Source of the DNA: Clitopilus passeckerianus
Taxonomy: Eukaryota; Basidiomycota; Agaricomycetes; Agaricales; Entolomataceae
Assembly (NCBI GenBank): GCA_944990035.1
Contig: CALYLX010000070.1
Span: 62,001 to 126,000, forward strand
Direction of reading: 5' to 3'
DNA length: 64,000 bases
Made by a program: the position numbers and the translations under genes. Shown here piece by piece: positions 50,389 to 61,714 of this stretch. The notes below the pieces were generated by a model, which was given only the letters and a program-made list of their open reading frames with translations, ran no database searches and was not told the origin of the DNA. The first letter of the stretch is position 1. Each line of letters begins with the position of its first letter.

Positions 50389-52340
50389 CTATTAAGCAGT
50401 CTTGGGACAACAACTCAAAGACTGCTCACATCTCCACCAAGTCAAAATCCTGGTGGAATCCTGAATGCTCTGAGGCTGTCAGAGTGTATCGTGCTTCCAG
50501 GGCGGTCGCTGATTACAAGGTGTTCCGCAGGACCACCAAGATGGCAAAGCGCAGTTTCTTTGATAGTAGAGTCCAGACGATTGCTACTACCAATAAGCGT
50601 CCATGGGATCTTATGCGCTGGGCTAAGCAGCGCGAGCTCCCTACACACGAGGCAATCTGCCACAACGGTGAACCTTGCAATTCACTTGAGTCGCTGTTGT
50701 TACAGTTACCTTGGATACGCACCCGGACTCTTTTTCCTTTTACTCATCTACCATTACTATTCCCCCGCCCCGCTTACGTTTATACGATTACTCAGTACTG
50801 CTGCGCATTACTCATCCCTTTAGCTACGATTACTCAGTATTCTCACGATCGTGGGATACTTGTACTATATTTACTTACCATGACTCGTCGTGACTCTTAC
50901 TCTGACTCGCTCCGAGTCATACTTACTTTTGCTTACTTAGCATTGCTGCGCAATGCCCAACCCTTAGCCCTACTCTTCATGTATAAATACTTTCACGCTT
51001 TTGGTCTTGCTTCCCCAGCTTGACCTAAAAGCCTATACATCGCTATTTGCTTTAACTTTGACTCGCTCGATTTCTCTCGCTTGTCTCTACAAAGGCTGGT
51101 AGAGGACTAAGCAGCTGAACCCTTGATACTTAGTTAAGCGCGTAGCGATACTAGCTTAACAGCTGTGGGCTGCTCTTGATTCAACATACAACTCGGCGTC
51201 TGATCGCCCTGTTGACCCCTCTGTGCTCGACGACATGCCTCAGTCTCCTCCGCGTGAGTGGTGGGACTTTGGCGTCAATGAGCTTAGAGAAAAACTGGCA
51301 AAGTGCTCCAACACTTCTGCCCCTGGTCCTGATCACCTCACATGGTGTCAGCTCAAATCCCTGGTTGCTGACAGTGTCATTGCAGCCAAATTCGTCGAGA
51401 TTGCCAATGCCTGGCTTCGGGTTGGTCACTGGCCCTCTCACTTCAAAGAGTCGCGCTCCGCCATTGTTCCCAAACCTGGCAAACTGCACTATTCCACTCC
51501 AAAGATGTTCCGTCCTATTGTGTTGCTTAACACACTGGGGAAACTCTTTGAAAAGATGCTTGCAAACAGAATGCAGTTCGAAGCGCAGAAATTCGGTGTA
51601 TTTCACCCCAATCAGTTTGGAGGTGTGCGCCAACACTAGCAGGCACGTCCACCTCGTTCACGTCCCCTCAAGACTCAACTGGGACATTCACCACCGTGCT
51701 CACCTGGCAGCCACTGGCTTGCGCGTGGGTGCTGGTAACCAACCCCGGACATCCCTTGGGTATGCCTGGAAACGCAGTGCGATTGGCGCATCCTGGAAAC
51801 GAGGGATCACATCCTTCACCAGTGCACGCACCTTCAGCAACGGCCTAACCAGTGCTTGCGCCGGGAGCTATCGTCCTTCCTGTTCTTCCTTGAGAACAAC
51901 CCCGCTGCTTTTGCGTTCCCATAACAGCAGCCTCCACCGCCGTTCCCTAAGCCCAAGAAGACACGGCGATGTGGCCCGCCTGATAAGGCCCCCACGCGCC
52001 CTCGCAATGCCCTCCCCGCCATGGGAGGACACCGCCGACAAATGCTTGTAACGGGCTCCACTGTGCCACCGCGCCCGGATGATCTTGTCTGGGTGCCAGG
52101 TGCTGCGGGGTGTTGCGCGCTACCATACTCCTTGTTAGATTTATCCTCGGGGGCCACCCTAGCTTACTCTTTGGTGCACCTCGTATTCAGTGTAGTTCAC
52201 TCGACGAACATGGTTCTTTACTTACGTTAGTATACAATGCATGTATTTAGGTACTTGCAGCCGGACTGCAATCGGGCACTGGAATATAAATTGTCAGACG
52301 CCCCCTCCGGGGGCGTAGGGCTTTGATCAAAAAAAAAAAA
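50389..52340 (+). mobile_element. Tad-11: internally deleted LINE with poly(A)
   Basis: Plus-strand ORF2 from AIKQSWDNNSK, split by a gypsy solo LTR (50698-51161), on through LDDMPQSPPREWW and the first RT block to NQFGGVRQH. A jump near 51,648 leads to RNase H end sequence (HVHLVHVPSRLNWDIHH). A further deletion follows, then the 3' UTR, stem-loop and 12 A at 52329-52340. No RT palm. The 5' end abuts Tad-10's 5' end. Confidence 0.82.
50698..51161 (+). repeat. Gypsy solo LTR (family alpha), 5-bp TSD GCTGT
   Basis: 464 bp, TGTTACAG...CTTAACA, with GCTGT at 50693-50697 and 51162-51166. Inserted in Tad-11 ORF2 between the codons for LESL and WAALDS. Carries the same TGACTC run, TATAAAT and CAGCTTGACCT as the other two copies. 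Confidence 0.93.
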
Positions 52341-55300
52341 GGTGGGACTGTGGCATCAACGAACTCAGAGAAGAACTGGCAAAGTGCTCAAACACTTCTG
52401 CTCCTGGTCCTGAGTCATCAGGAAAATATATGCCAACTTGGCCATACTTGGCCAAAACATGAATTGCCACAGTACTTGATAACTTTCATAAGTATGTATA
52501 AGTAAGCTATAAGTTCCATAAGTTAGGCTGCAAGTTACGTCTACTTGATGCTTTACTTGATGTTCCATCAAGTTCCCACAAGTTGATGTCAAGTCGGCAT
52601 ATATTTTCCCGATGGATCACCTCACATGGTATCAGCTCAACTCCTTGGTTGCTGACACTGTCATTGCAACCAAATTTGTTGAGATCGCCAATGCCTGCCT
52701 CCGGGTTGGTCACTGGCCATCTCACTTCAAATTGTTCCCAAGCCTGGCAAATGCCACTATTCTACTCCCAAGATGTTCCGCCCTATTGTGTTGCTTAACA
52801 CGTTGGGGAAACTCTTTGAGCAGATGCTTGCAAACAGAATGCAGTTTGAAGCGCAGAAATTCGGCGTGTTCCACCCCAACCAGTTTGGAGGTGTGCGCCA
52901 ACACTCTACTAAGGATGCAGGTGTTTATCTCACTTACATCGTCAAAGCCGGTTGGGCTAGAGAGCGTGGTTGTGTTTGACCTTGCTCAGTTTTTTCCCTC
53001 TCTTAACCATAACATGCTGTTGCGCATACTGCGCAGACTGGGCTTTGTGCCAGAGGTCTGCAACTTCTTTTCGTCTTCCCTTGTTGGAAGACACACATCC
53101 TACAGCTGGAATGGCGAAGAGTCCAGCAAGTACTCTGCAGATGTTGGCGTCGGCCAGGGACCTGCTCTATCTCCTCTTCTCTCTGCACTATATTTGGTGC
53201 CAGCGATGAGACTCTTTGAACACAGGATTGCTCCTGCTGTTACAACACTCATGTCGTATGTGGATGATGGTTCACTCATTGTCCAGTCACCATCCTTTGG
53301 AGAGAACATCACCCTGCTCCAACAAGCGTATGCTGTTATCACTGAGCTCGTCTTGAAACATGACAAGACAGAGGTCTTCCATTTCTCCCACAAGCACAAT
53401 GATGTCAACCCTGCCATTGACTTAGGCTTTGCTCCTCACACTGGCAACTCACCACTTCAACCCAAGAGCGTTTGGTGCTACTTAGGCTTCTCATTTGACT
53501 GGTCGCTATCCTGTAGCCACCATGTCAAGTATTACTCTACCAAGGCTCTGACCACTGTCAAGGCAATGATCATGCTTGGTAACTCATCAAGGGGTTTCAC
53601 CCCTCTTCAGAAGCGGCTGCTCTACTGCGCATGCGTCCTCTCGGTCGCTACGTATGGTGTGGGCCTCTGGTTCTACAAAGGTGCTAGGTGCAAAACTGCA
53701 ATGTCGCACTTGCGCACTATGCAACACAAGGCTGCTAGGTGGATAACCGGCGCCTTTTGCACATCGCTGGGAGGGGGGACTGAGTCGAGTCTATTGCTGG
53801 TCTCCCTCCCATTTATTTGCACATCAGGAAACTGGTTGAGCATGGCCAGGCACGTATTGGCACTCTGATTGGCAACCACCCTACGCTGTCGCTCATTAGT
53901 GACAAGCACCAGCTGTATGAAGGAACAATGTGTCTTCCTTTGTCTCTCTCCAACTTGTCGCGACGTGTGTGTGGCAACTTGCTCTCTACAGTTGTGAATT
54001 CTGATGCACATGCTGTGCGTGTTTCCAAGCCTCTCAACCCTGTTCATGCAGAAGCGGTCCCAGGCCTTCACCTGTTGGATACGCACTCTGGCAGGATTAC
54101 ATTTGACACCATCATTGCAGCATCTAAGGATGCCCTTGATTCTCGTCGCACCCACTTGGATGTGATTTGCGCTGACGCAGACCTGTCTGACACTATGGTG
54201 TTGGTGGCAGCTGATGTGTCTATTCTCAAAAGCAGAAAGCACCAAGTGGTTGCTGCCTGCTCCCTCCTTCATGGCGCCTTTGGGCCAGAGAAATACAGTA
54301 TGGCATCAGGCAGGGTCCTCTCTGATGATGCCAAACTCGCAGCCATTGACTTGTCCATAAGCAAGGCTGTTTTGCACAACAACTGCCTCAAGATAGTTGT
54401 ACTCTCAGACTCGACTAAAGCCATCCGGTTGGCTTTGGACCCGTCTCTCCACTCTCGGCAAGGGCACTCGCTGTCTATTTGCTCCAAACTACGTGCTTGG
54501 TTCACGGGCGACGCCAGCAGGTGCGTCCACTTTGTTCATGTCCCTTCAAGACTCAACTGGGACATTTATCACTGTGCTCACTTGGCAGCCACCGGCCTGC
54601 GAGTGGGTGCTGGCAACCAACCCCGGACATCCCTTGGGTATGCCCGGAAACGCGCTGTTGATAGAATGCTGCATGAGCGGACCTGTCTGCTGCAGCAGCC
54701 TTCCTACTCTGGCAACAACTTTTTGCGCCTTACACACAAAGGTGGCTCCCTAAGGCCCCCACACCTCAAAGGTGGGCCTTGTCTACGTGGTGTTGGTTCT
54801 TCCAATGCACACACTGCGCGCCTTGCACGCGCAGTCTTGGGTCATGCACCCATTGGTGAATTCCGCGCACACTTCAACCTGGATGGGGAGACAGCGTGTG
54901 CATGCAATTGGCGTGTACTGGAAACAAGGGAACATATCCTCCACCAGTGCGCACACCTCAAACGACGGCCCAGGCAGTGCTTGCGCCAGAAGCTGTCGTC
55001 CTTCTTGTTCTTTTTCGAGAACAATCCTGCCACTTTTGTGTTTCCATCGCAACAGCCTCCACCGCTGTTTCCTAAGACCAGGAAGGCACGGCGAGGTGGC
55101 CTGCCTGACAAGGCCCCCACACGCATACGTGGTGCCCCTCCCGCTGTTGGAGGCCACCACTGGCGAATGCCTGTAACAGGCTCCTCAGCACCACTGCGCC
55201 CAGACGATCTTGTCTGGGTGCCGGGTGCACACTAATTTGTTCGTAGAGAACAGGCCAAAGTGTCTAGCATGGATTTCCATGCATAGGTGCTAGTGCTGCA

Positions 55301-55404
55301 TTCTTCATATAGCGACGAGCCTGGCTTCCAGGGCTCTCGTCGCTTCTGCGGGGTATTGCGTGTTACCATACTCGTTGTTAGAGTTATCCTCGGAGGCCAC
55401 TCTA
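52341..55404 (+). pseudogene. Tad-12: ORF2 from before RT to 3' UTR, degraded
   Basis: Plus-strand ORF2 from WWDCGINELREELAKCS. It is interrupted by MITE A2, then LTWYQLNSLVADTVIATKF. A deletion of about 16 bp shifts the frame after GHWPSHFK. RT continues (VVVFDLAQFFPSLNHN, GVGQGPALSPLL, LMSYVDDGSLIV). RNase H (LVAADVSILKSRKHQ) has the catalytic ADAS changed to ADVS. The last frame ends at 55235 after DDLVWVPGAH. The 3' UTR is cut at about 55404 by the copia element. An older copy. Confidence 0.82.
52416..52614. mobile_element. MITE family A, copy 2
   Basis: 199 bp, CATCAGGAAAATATATGCC...TATTTTCCCGATG, about 95 % alike to 14291-14489 by eye. Inserted in Tad-12 within the GPDHLTW codons. The flanks (CTGAGT / GATCAC) do not show a clean TA, so the border has changed since insertion. 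Confidence 0.82.
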
Positions 55405-55405
55405 C

Positions 55406-58400
55406 TGTAACTGCAACAAGTGTAAGGGAAAGAGACCAGATGACGGATCCGCATCATGGATCATGGATTCCGGTGCTTCGTATCATTTTACGAATAATCT
55501 CAATGACTTCACCGACTACGAAGAAGGTGACTTTGGAAATGTTATAACCGCAAGCGGTCAAGTTTCCATAAGGGGTTGAGGAACTGTGTTCATCGATCAT
55601 TCATTTGTGAGACCCGGAACCGACAAGACTGTTGAAGTGACTACACGTCTATTTCCAGTCTATTACTTCCCTGAGCTCTCCACGCAATTACTCGCTATGG
55701 GAGAATTCTTACAGAAGGAGAAACTCCTTCTTAGGGCTTCATCTTCCACGATGACATTCTATTCTCGGAATAAGAATCGTGCGGAGATAGTGTGTAAACC
55801 ACACATTCCTGGTGATAACCTTTATTGGTTAGATACCAAGATCACTTCTGCAAAGAAGATGGTCGCTGCATCATGCGTGTTTGCAGCCATGTACGACTTG
55901 TGGCATAAACGCCTCAGACATCCGTCTAAGGAAGTTTTACGCCGTAGTCAGGTACATACGCGGAAAGGTCCGCAGAACATCGAATTCCCAAAAGAGAATC
56001 CGATTTGCCAAGGATGTGCACAAGGGAAAATGCCTTCAAAGTCTTTCCTGCCATCCGAATCTCGTGCAAAGGAACCCTTCGAGATGATTCATTCTGATCT
56101 GAAGGAATTTCCCGTGATTTCATATCACAAATACAAATACTTTATCTCCTTCTTGGATGATAACTCCTCCCATGGATGGGTGACGTTCCTTCGTAAAAAG
56201 TCGGAAGCCATCAAAGCTATGGAAGACTTCGCTGCCATGGTTGACACCCAGTTCGGAGCTAAGATCAAATCTTGGCGTATTGATGGAGGGGGTGAATTCA
56301 CCAAGTTTGAGAATGCACTGAGACAACGTGGCATTCAGATTCAGAAAAGTGCACCGCACACGCCTCAACAAAATGGCCGTGCAGAGCGCTTTAACCGAAC
56401 CATCATGGATAAAGCAATGGCTATGCATCACGATGCTTGCCTCCCTAACATGTGGTGGGAATTCTCTGTGGCACATAGTGCTCATCTATACAACCGAACT
56501 CCAATTCGAAGAATCGATTGGAAAACACCCCACGAGGTTATCTATAAGGAGAAACCAGACATTTCTCACCTCCGTGTATTTGGTTGTGGTGCTTACGTTT
56601 ACCTCCCTGAGGACAAACGTCCCAACAAACTTGCTCCGAAATCGGAACTCATGTTGTACCTTGGTACAGAACCGGGTATGAAGGCGCACAAATTCATGCG
56701 ACTTCACAACAACACAATATTTGTTGGAACTACAGCACTATTTGATGAAACACTATTCCCCAAATGTCCTGAACACAAAAGTCGTGGCATCACACGTATA
56801 GGTGATAAACCTTTGATGCAAGACCCGGAACATCATGTTTCGGATCAACAAATTCCTTCGGAATCGGGAGATGATGACAATGATGGTCCAGAACCACCTA
56901 GTCAACATCAAAATGATCATGCTTCTGATCACACCCGAACCCCTTCTCCTTCTCCACCTTCCACTCCGAAACCTAAATCGGACAAGGGTAAAGGCAAAAT
57001 GCCTACCGTGGAAGAGGAACCTGAGGAAGTCTCTGATAACGAAGACTTCTATGTTGATGACCCAACATCGACAGGTCAGGGTTCCGCGTATCCACCTAAT
57101 CAGTCCGATAATGGACAACGACCATATCAAATTGATCCATCTAAATTCCGACTTCGTCGAATTGACGTGGAAAACTGGAGATCACTTCCAGATCGTGCTC
57201 AATTTGAAAATAATAGCGGACCGCAACTGCCTCAAGGCATACCATTGCGACGCTATCCCCATAGGATACGTACCATTACCAGAAAACCTGGCAATGTATA
57301 TGGAGAAAATCATCTTCCCTCTGAAATTCAAAGGGACATTCTCATGGACAGATATTGGAAAAAGACCGTGGGTGAAATGCCTGGGCGCGCCAGACAAGTA
57401 CCATGATCCGGTTATGACCATCGTCAGGCTACATTTCAGCCAACTGACACGATGGAAGGGATCACAACCTCCAATACTAGCGAACAGTCCGAGAATGATG
57501 ACGATCAACCATCAGGAGAACAGGTTGAGGATCGCATCCAAGGCGTTGTGCCTGAACAGAAATTGCCACATCCGCCGAAACGGCCTCGTGAAGATTCTGA
57601 TGCTAATCTCGCTTGGGCACAAAAACTGTGCAAGGAAGGGGGTGTGCCATTGATACAATACTTACTCCATCAGGCAGACCTGGCTATGCCAGCTGATGAG
57701 TATACTCCACCGTATCTTCACGCACTTCTATCGGATAGTTCTACACCTAGACTACCCAACATTCGCGAGATGCAATTCCGCGATATTGCTCGACTGCCAA
57801 AAGCGGAGCAGAAGGAATGGCATAATGCATGTCAACAGGAGCTTGAGGTGCTCCGTGAACGAGACGTGTATGAGCTAGTTGATCCACCTAAAGGCCGAAA
57901 GATTGTCAAGAACCGTTGGGTATTTGACATCAAATCTAATGGTCGCAAAAAGGCTAGGCTTGTTGCCAAAGGCTTCTCACAGATCAAGGGTATAGATTTT
58001 GATGAGATCTTTTCCCCGGTTGTACGCTTTGAAACCGTTCGAACTCTATTTGCACTAGCCGCATTAGAAGGATGGCACATTCAAGGTGTTGATATGAAAA
58101 CTGCCTTTCTATATGGAAAACTCGAAGAGGAAATCTATATGGAGCAACCAGAAAGATTTAAATCCAAAAGCCACCCAAATAGAGTCTGTAGATTCAAACG
58201 GGCACTATATGGCCTTAAACAAGCAAGTCTCTCTTGGTGGAAAGAGATGACGAAATCCATGGAAGCATTGGGTTTCAAACGAACAACATCCGACGCAGGT
58301 GTCTTTGTACATCATACTAAAGATGGCAAAACTGTTGTTGCTGTCGTGTATGTCGACGATGCAATGTTCATGGGGTCTGATCGGAACCTCGTCTTGAAGA

Positions 58401-59323
58401 TGAAATCCGCATTCATGAAGAAATGGGAATGCCGAGACCTTGGTGACACTAAGGAATTCCTACGCATGCGCATTACTCGGGACAAGAACACGATCAAACT
58501 TGATCAAGTTCCTTATCTCCAAAAAGTATTGCAACGCTATGGAATGACTAATGCTAAAACCACTTATACTCCACTGCCATCTGGCTGGAAACCTAAAACC
58601 AATACTGAGGCTCCCAATCCCAAGATCAAATCAGAGTTTCAATCCGTGATCGGATCTCTGTTATATCTCATGCTAGGCACACGGCCCGATATTGCCTTTG
58701 CGGTAATCAAACTATCGCAGTTGTCTGCAAATCCAAGCAAAGAGCATCTCGAAAAGGCCAAACATGTGCTAAGGTACTTAGCTACCTACCCCAACTACTC
58801 ACTTGTCTACGACGGAGCTAGTAATGGTGGTCTGCATGCATATACAGATTCTGATTGGGCGTCTGACGAAAACATGCATCGCTCTACATCAGGATATATT
58901 ATGAAACTCGCCAATGGACTTATCTGTTGGACGTCGAAAGCGCAGAAAACAATTGCGCTATCATCGACAGAAGCTGAATACATGGCTCTGTCAGACACAT
59001 GTCGACAAGTCACATGGCTTCGGTCACTCTTGTCTGAAATTGGTCTTCCTGAAACTGAACCTACTATGGTTATCGGTGATAATCAGGGATCGATCTTTAT
59101 CGGATCAAATCCTGTCCAGGAACGCCGGACTAAACACATTGATATTCGCTATCACTACGCCCGCGAATGTGTTGAAAACGGTATCATAGAGTTATACTTT
59201 ATACCTGGAAATGAGAACACTGCTGACATGCTGACCAAGAATTTGGACCGTGTCAAATTTGAGCAGTTCAGATCTCAACTTGGACTTGAGTTTTACTCGT
59301 CTAAGAACAAAGACACACAATAG
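55406..59323 (+). pseudogene. Copia-1 pol polyprotein, nearly intact, two TGA stops
   Basis: One reading frame throughout. Protease: SWIMDSGASYHFTNN (DSG). Integrase: HKRLRHPS and CQGCAQGK zinc-binding pairs, IHSDLKEF, FLDDNSSHGW, QQNGRAERFNRT (D, D, E). An acidic Pro/Ser-rich linker follows. RT: KNRWVFDIKSNGRKKARLVA, VDMKTAFLYGKLEEEIY, ALYGLKQASLSWW, VVYVDDAMFMG. RNase H: HAYTDSDWASDE and SSTEAEYMALSD; end ENTADMLTKNLDR. It is interrupted only by TGA at 55577-55579 and TGA at 57404-57406, both possible CGA to TGA changes. The N-terminal gag is missing. The ends of the two main open parts are 57406 and 59323. Confidence 0.88.
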
Positions 59324-59332
59324 GTGGTCTTT

Positions 59333-59341
59333 GAGGGGGTG
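59333..59341 (+). promoter_or_regulatory. Copia-1 polypurine tract
   Basis: GAGGGGGTG directly before the 3' LTR, the plus-strand priming site. Its complement is next to LTR copy B. Confidence 0.75.
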
Positions 59342-59712
59342 TGTTGAATTGACGTGTACCACTCACATGACTAATCATGTGACATCACATGATCTAGTAT
59401 TGCGCCATATCGCACCATTGTTACGCCTTCTTACAAATACGCCTCATGGCAACTCACGTGACACTTCATGACTACTTATGACTCATTCCGTGTCACTTCC
59501 GTACTATATTTAGCACAGAACATTCTAGATATGCTTACATATACATGGTCTGTGCATGCTCTCCTTATGTATATAAACCTATGTACTTCACCTCAATACA
59601 TTGGAGACTTCTCTAGTCTTATTACATAGTTCGCTTTACCTCACAACCCTACACTTAGCTCAAGGTAGGCCGCTCTGCAACTTCCCTCGCTGGAAGGCAT
59701 GCTTGCTCGACA
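59342..59712 (+). repeat. Copia-1 LTR, copy C (3' LTR)
   Basis: 371 bp, TGTTGAATT...CTCGACA. It is 22 bp longer than copy A because of an extra segment after CTCACATGA that makes a small palindrome (CACATGA-CTAA-TCATGTG). Confidence 0.9.
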
Positions 59713-60814
59713 AACTATGCTGAAAAAAGTTCTAACAAAGGGGGAAACAGGTTTCTATGGGTAGAACAATGCAATATATGTGTATTTTTGTGGAAAAAAT
59801 GGACAATATAACTTTTGGACTAACGACCTAGAGGCAGACCACCCATCCCCAACCCCTAGTCCTGGCAACAGCCAGTCCTCACCTCTTGTTTATAACAGTT
59901 AAGCACTTTGAAAATGTTTGAGCAAGATGTTGTTCTTCTAATAACTCTAAAAATATCTCATTGCTAGATTACATAGCAATTCTTCTATGAGTGTGTTTAT
60001 AATAAGCTTATAACATATTCTATTCTTATTAAAAGTTCTCAAGATATTTAACTTGAGTTTATATTAAAAAACAGTAAAAATGTAATACACAAATGACCTA
60101 AGAATGCAAACACATGATATTTCCCAGCAACTTATAAGCTCAATAAGTGTTATCAAGCCCTACCATGCATATGATATACATGAGAAAATTGGCTGTGATG
60201 TTAGTTTTCATAGCAGTATTAAGTTGGCTTGAAAAAATAGCTATATTTTTGTTATTATTTCTTTGACTATACATTTGGGTATTCATAGACTGGGCAGTAA
60301 AACAGCACAATATAAGTTTTTATACTTCCAACACATTAATAGAATACTGATAATTAGTTTTATTTCTGCATTCTTGATTATTCTTGCAAAGCTCAGCAAT
60401 TTCATTTATTTATCCCAATAATTTCAACTTGAATTATAGTGTAAATGTGTATGCAAATGCCCAGTTTAGGCAAAAATTTATGTGACTTCTACAGCGCTAA
60501 TGTTGTGCTATTGGCCTGTATGCTAAGCCCAGAGATGCCATTTCCATGGATGGCATATCTGGTTATATTCACAAAACTAACTACACAGCCTTATGTTATA
60601 GCAGTGTTATAGCAGAAGAAAAGAACCTGACCCGTGAAGCCAATAGCAGGTCTACTAGCTCTGATTATGTGATGCCTTCACAGCCACCTAGGCTTGACCT
60701 TGCTGCTCGCTGCCGACATCTCTATCATCATCGTCGTATTCGTCGTCCCTTCCGTCCTCCTTCAGGTTACCATCTCAAATGGTAAGTAAAACTGCTTCTA
60801 TTCAGGTGTATTCA
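59713..60814. other. AT-rich intergenic DNA and RPP1 upstream region
   Basis: No gene or TE feature recognised in the AT-rich first ~900 bp. From about 60,660 the sequence becomes pyrimidine-rich (CATCATCGTCGT...), consistent with the promoter and leader of the ribosomal protein gene. A possible small leader intron lies at 60782-60804 (GTAAGT...TTCAG). Confidence 0.55.
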
Positions 60815-61360
60815 ATGGCGTCGGCAAGGTTCACGGCGGGCATGACGATTTGTGGATGGATGCGAACTCTTACCTCCAGATAACGCTTGACCGCAAATTT
60901 CAAATGCTCACAATCCCTTGCGTTTGTAGTCTGAACTCGCATCAACATACGCCGCTCTTATCCTCGCCGATGAAGGCATCGAAATCACGGTATGGCGTAG
61001 CTTGTTTGTCCAATGAATTCCGAACTCACTCAAATTGCAATCAGTCGGACAAGCTCATCGCACTAACAAACGCTGCCGGTGTCGAACTTGAACCCATCTG
61101 GGCCAGTCTACTCGCGAAGGCTTTGGAGGGAAAGAACGTGAAGGAGCTGCTATCAAACGTTGGCTCAGGGGGAGGTGCACCCGCTGCTGCTGCCCCTGCT
61201 GCTGGCGGTGCCGGCGCACCTGCTGCTGAGGCACCAAAAGAGGAGAAGAAGGAAGAGGAGAAGGAAGAGTCAGACGAAGATATGGTATGCGATGTGCTAC
61301 GATCCCAGAAGTATTCGAGAGCTAACTTATTTGCAACAGGGCTTCGGTCTCTTCGATTAA
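60815..61360 (+). CDS. RPP1: 60S acidic ribosomal stalk protein P1
   Basis: Cytosolic ribosome stalk protein that recruits and activates translation GTPases, working as P1/P2 dimers on P0. Four exons: 60815-60823, 60930-60989, 61045-61284, 61340-61360, giving 109 residues, the usual length. The N-terminal dimerisation helices read [17 protein letters not shown] and [19 protein letters not shown] flexible Ala/Gly/Pro hinge follows, then Lys/Glu-rich residues and the invariant acidic tail EESDEDMGFGLFD. The first exon codes only Met-Ala-Ser and its intron uses a GC donor (GCAAGG) with a TAG acceptor; introns 2 and 3 are GT-AG, each 55 nt. The tail is split so that exon 4 codes only GFGLFD. P1 rather than P2 because of the [11 protein letters not shown] start. 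Confidence 0.92.
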
Positions 61361-61714
61361 TCTCGTGCTGGGCGGCTGCTCGCACTTCTCTATTACATCT
61401 TATTACCCTTCTGTCGCCCTCGCAGACCACATCAAAATGCACAATTCGCATGCATACGAATTATCTGAATATGTACCATTGTGTGAAGCCGAGCTATATA
61501 GTATGAGCATCTGTGCTCGCCCAGCCCTAAGTGGTGATTGATTCGCGTAAATCCTACCAACGAACTTTGCTCGGTACCTTCATGTCTGATGCATTGGAAC
61601 TGTTCAATGCATAGCGCACGCTCGAGCATTATGAAGAGGGTTGTTGCCTCGTGTATCCTGACGAAGCATCCTTTCCCGTGGGTGAGATGCTTGACAGCTC
61701 TCTCAACAGCCAAT
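61361..61714. other. Short intergenic region between RPP1 and peptidase gene
   Basis: 354 bp holding the RPP1 3' UTR and the promoter of the next same-strand gene. A 112-codon minus-strand frame crosses it but shows no recognisable features. Confidence 0.6.

Larger units (their letters stand above)
55405..59712 (+). mobile_element. Copia-1 element copy C, lacking gag and 5' LTR
   Basis: Begins in the gag zinc-knuckle region at the junction with the Tad-12 3' UTR and keeps protease, integrase, RT, RNase H, polypurine tract and 3' LTR. It ends against host sequence at 59713, the right border of the TE island. Confidence 0.88.
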
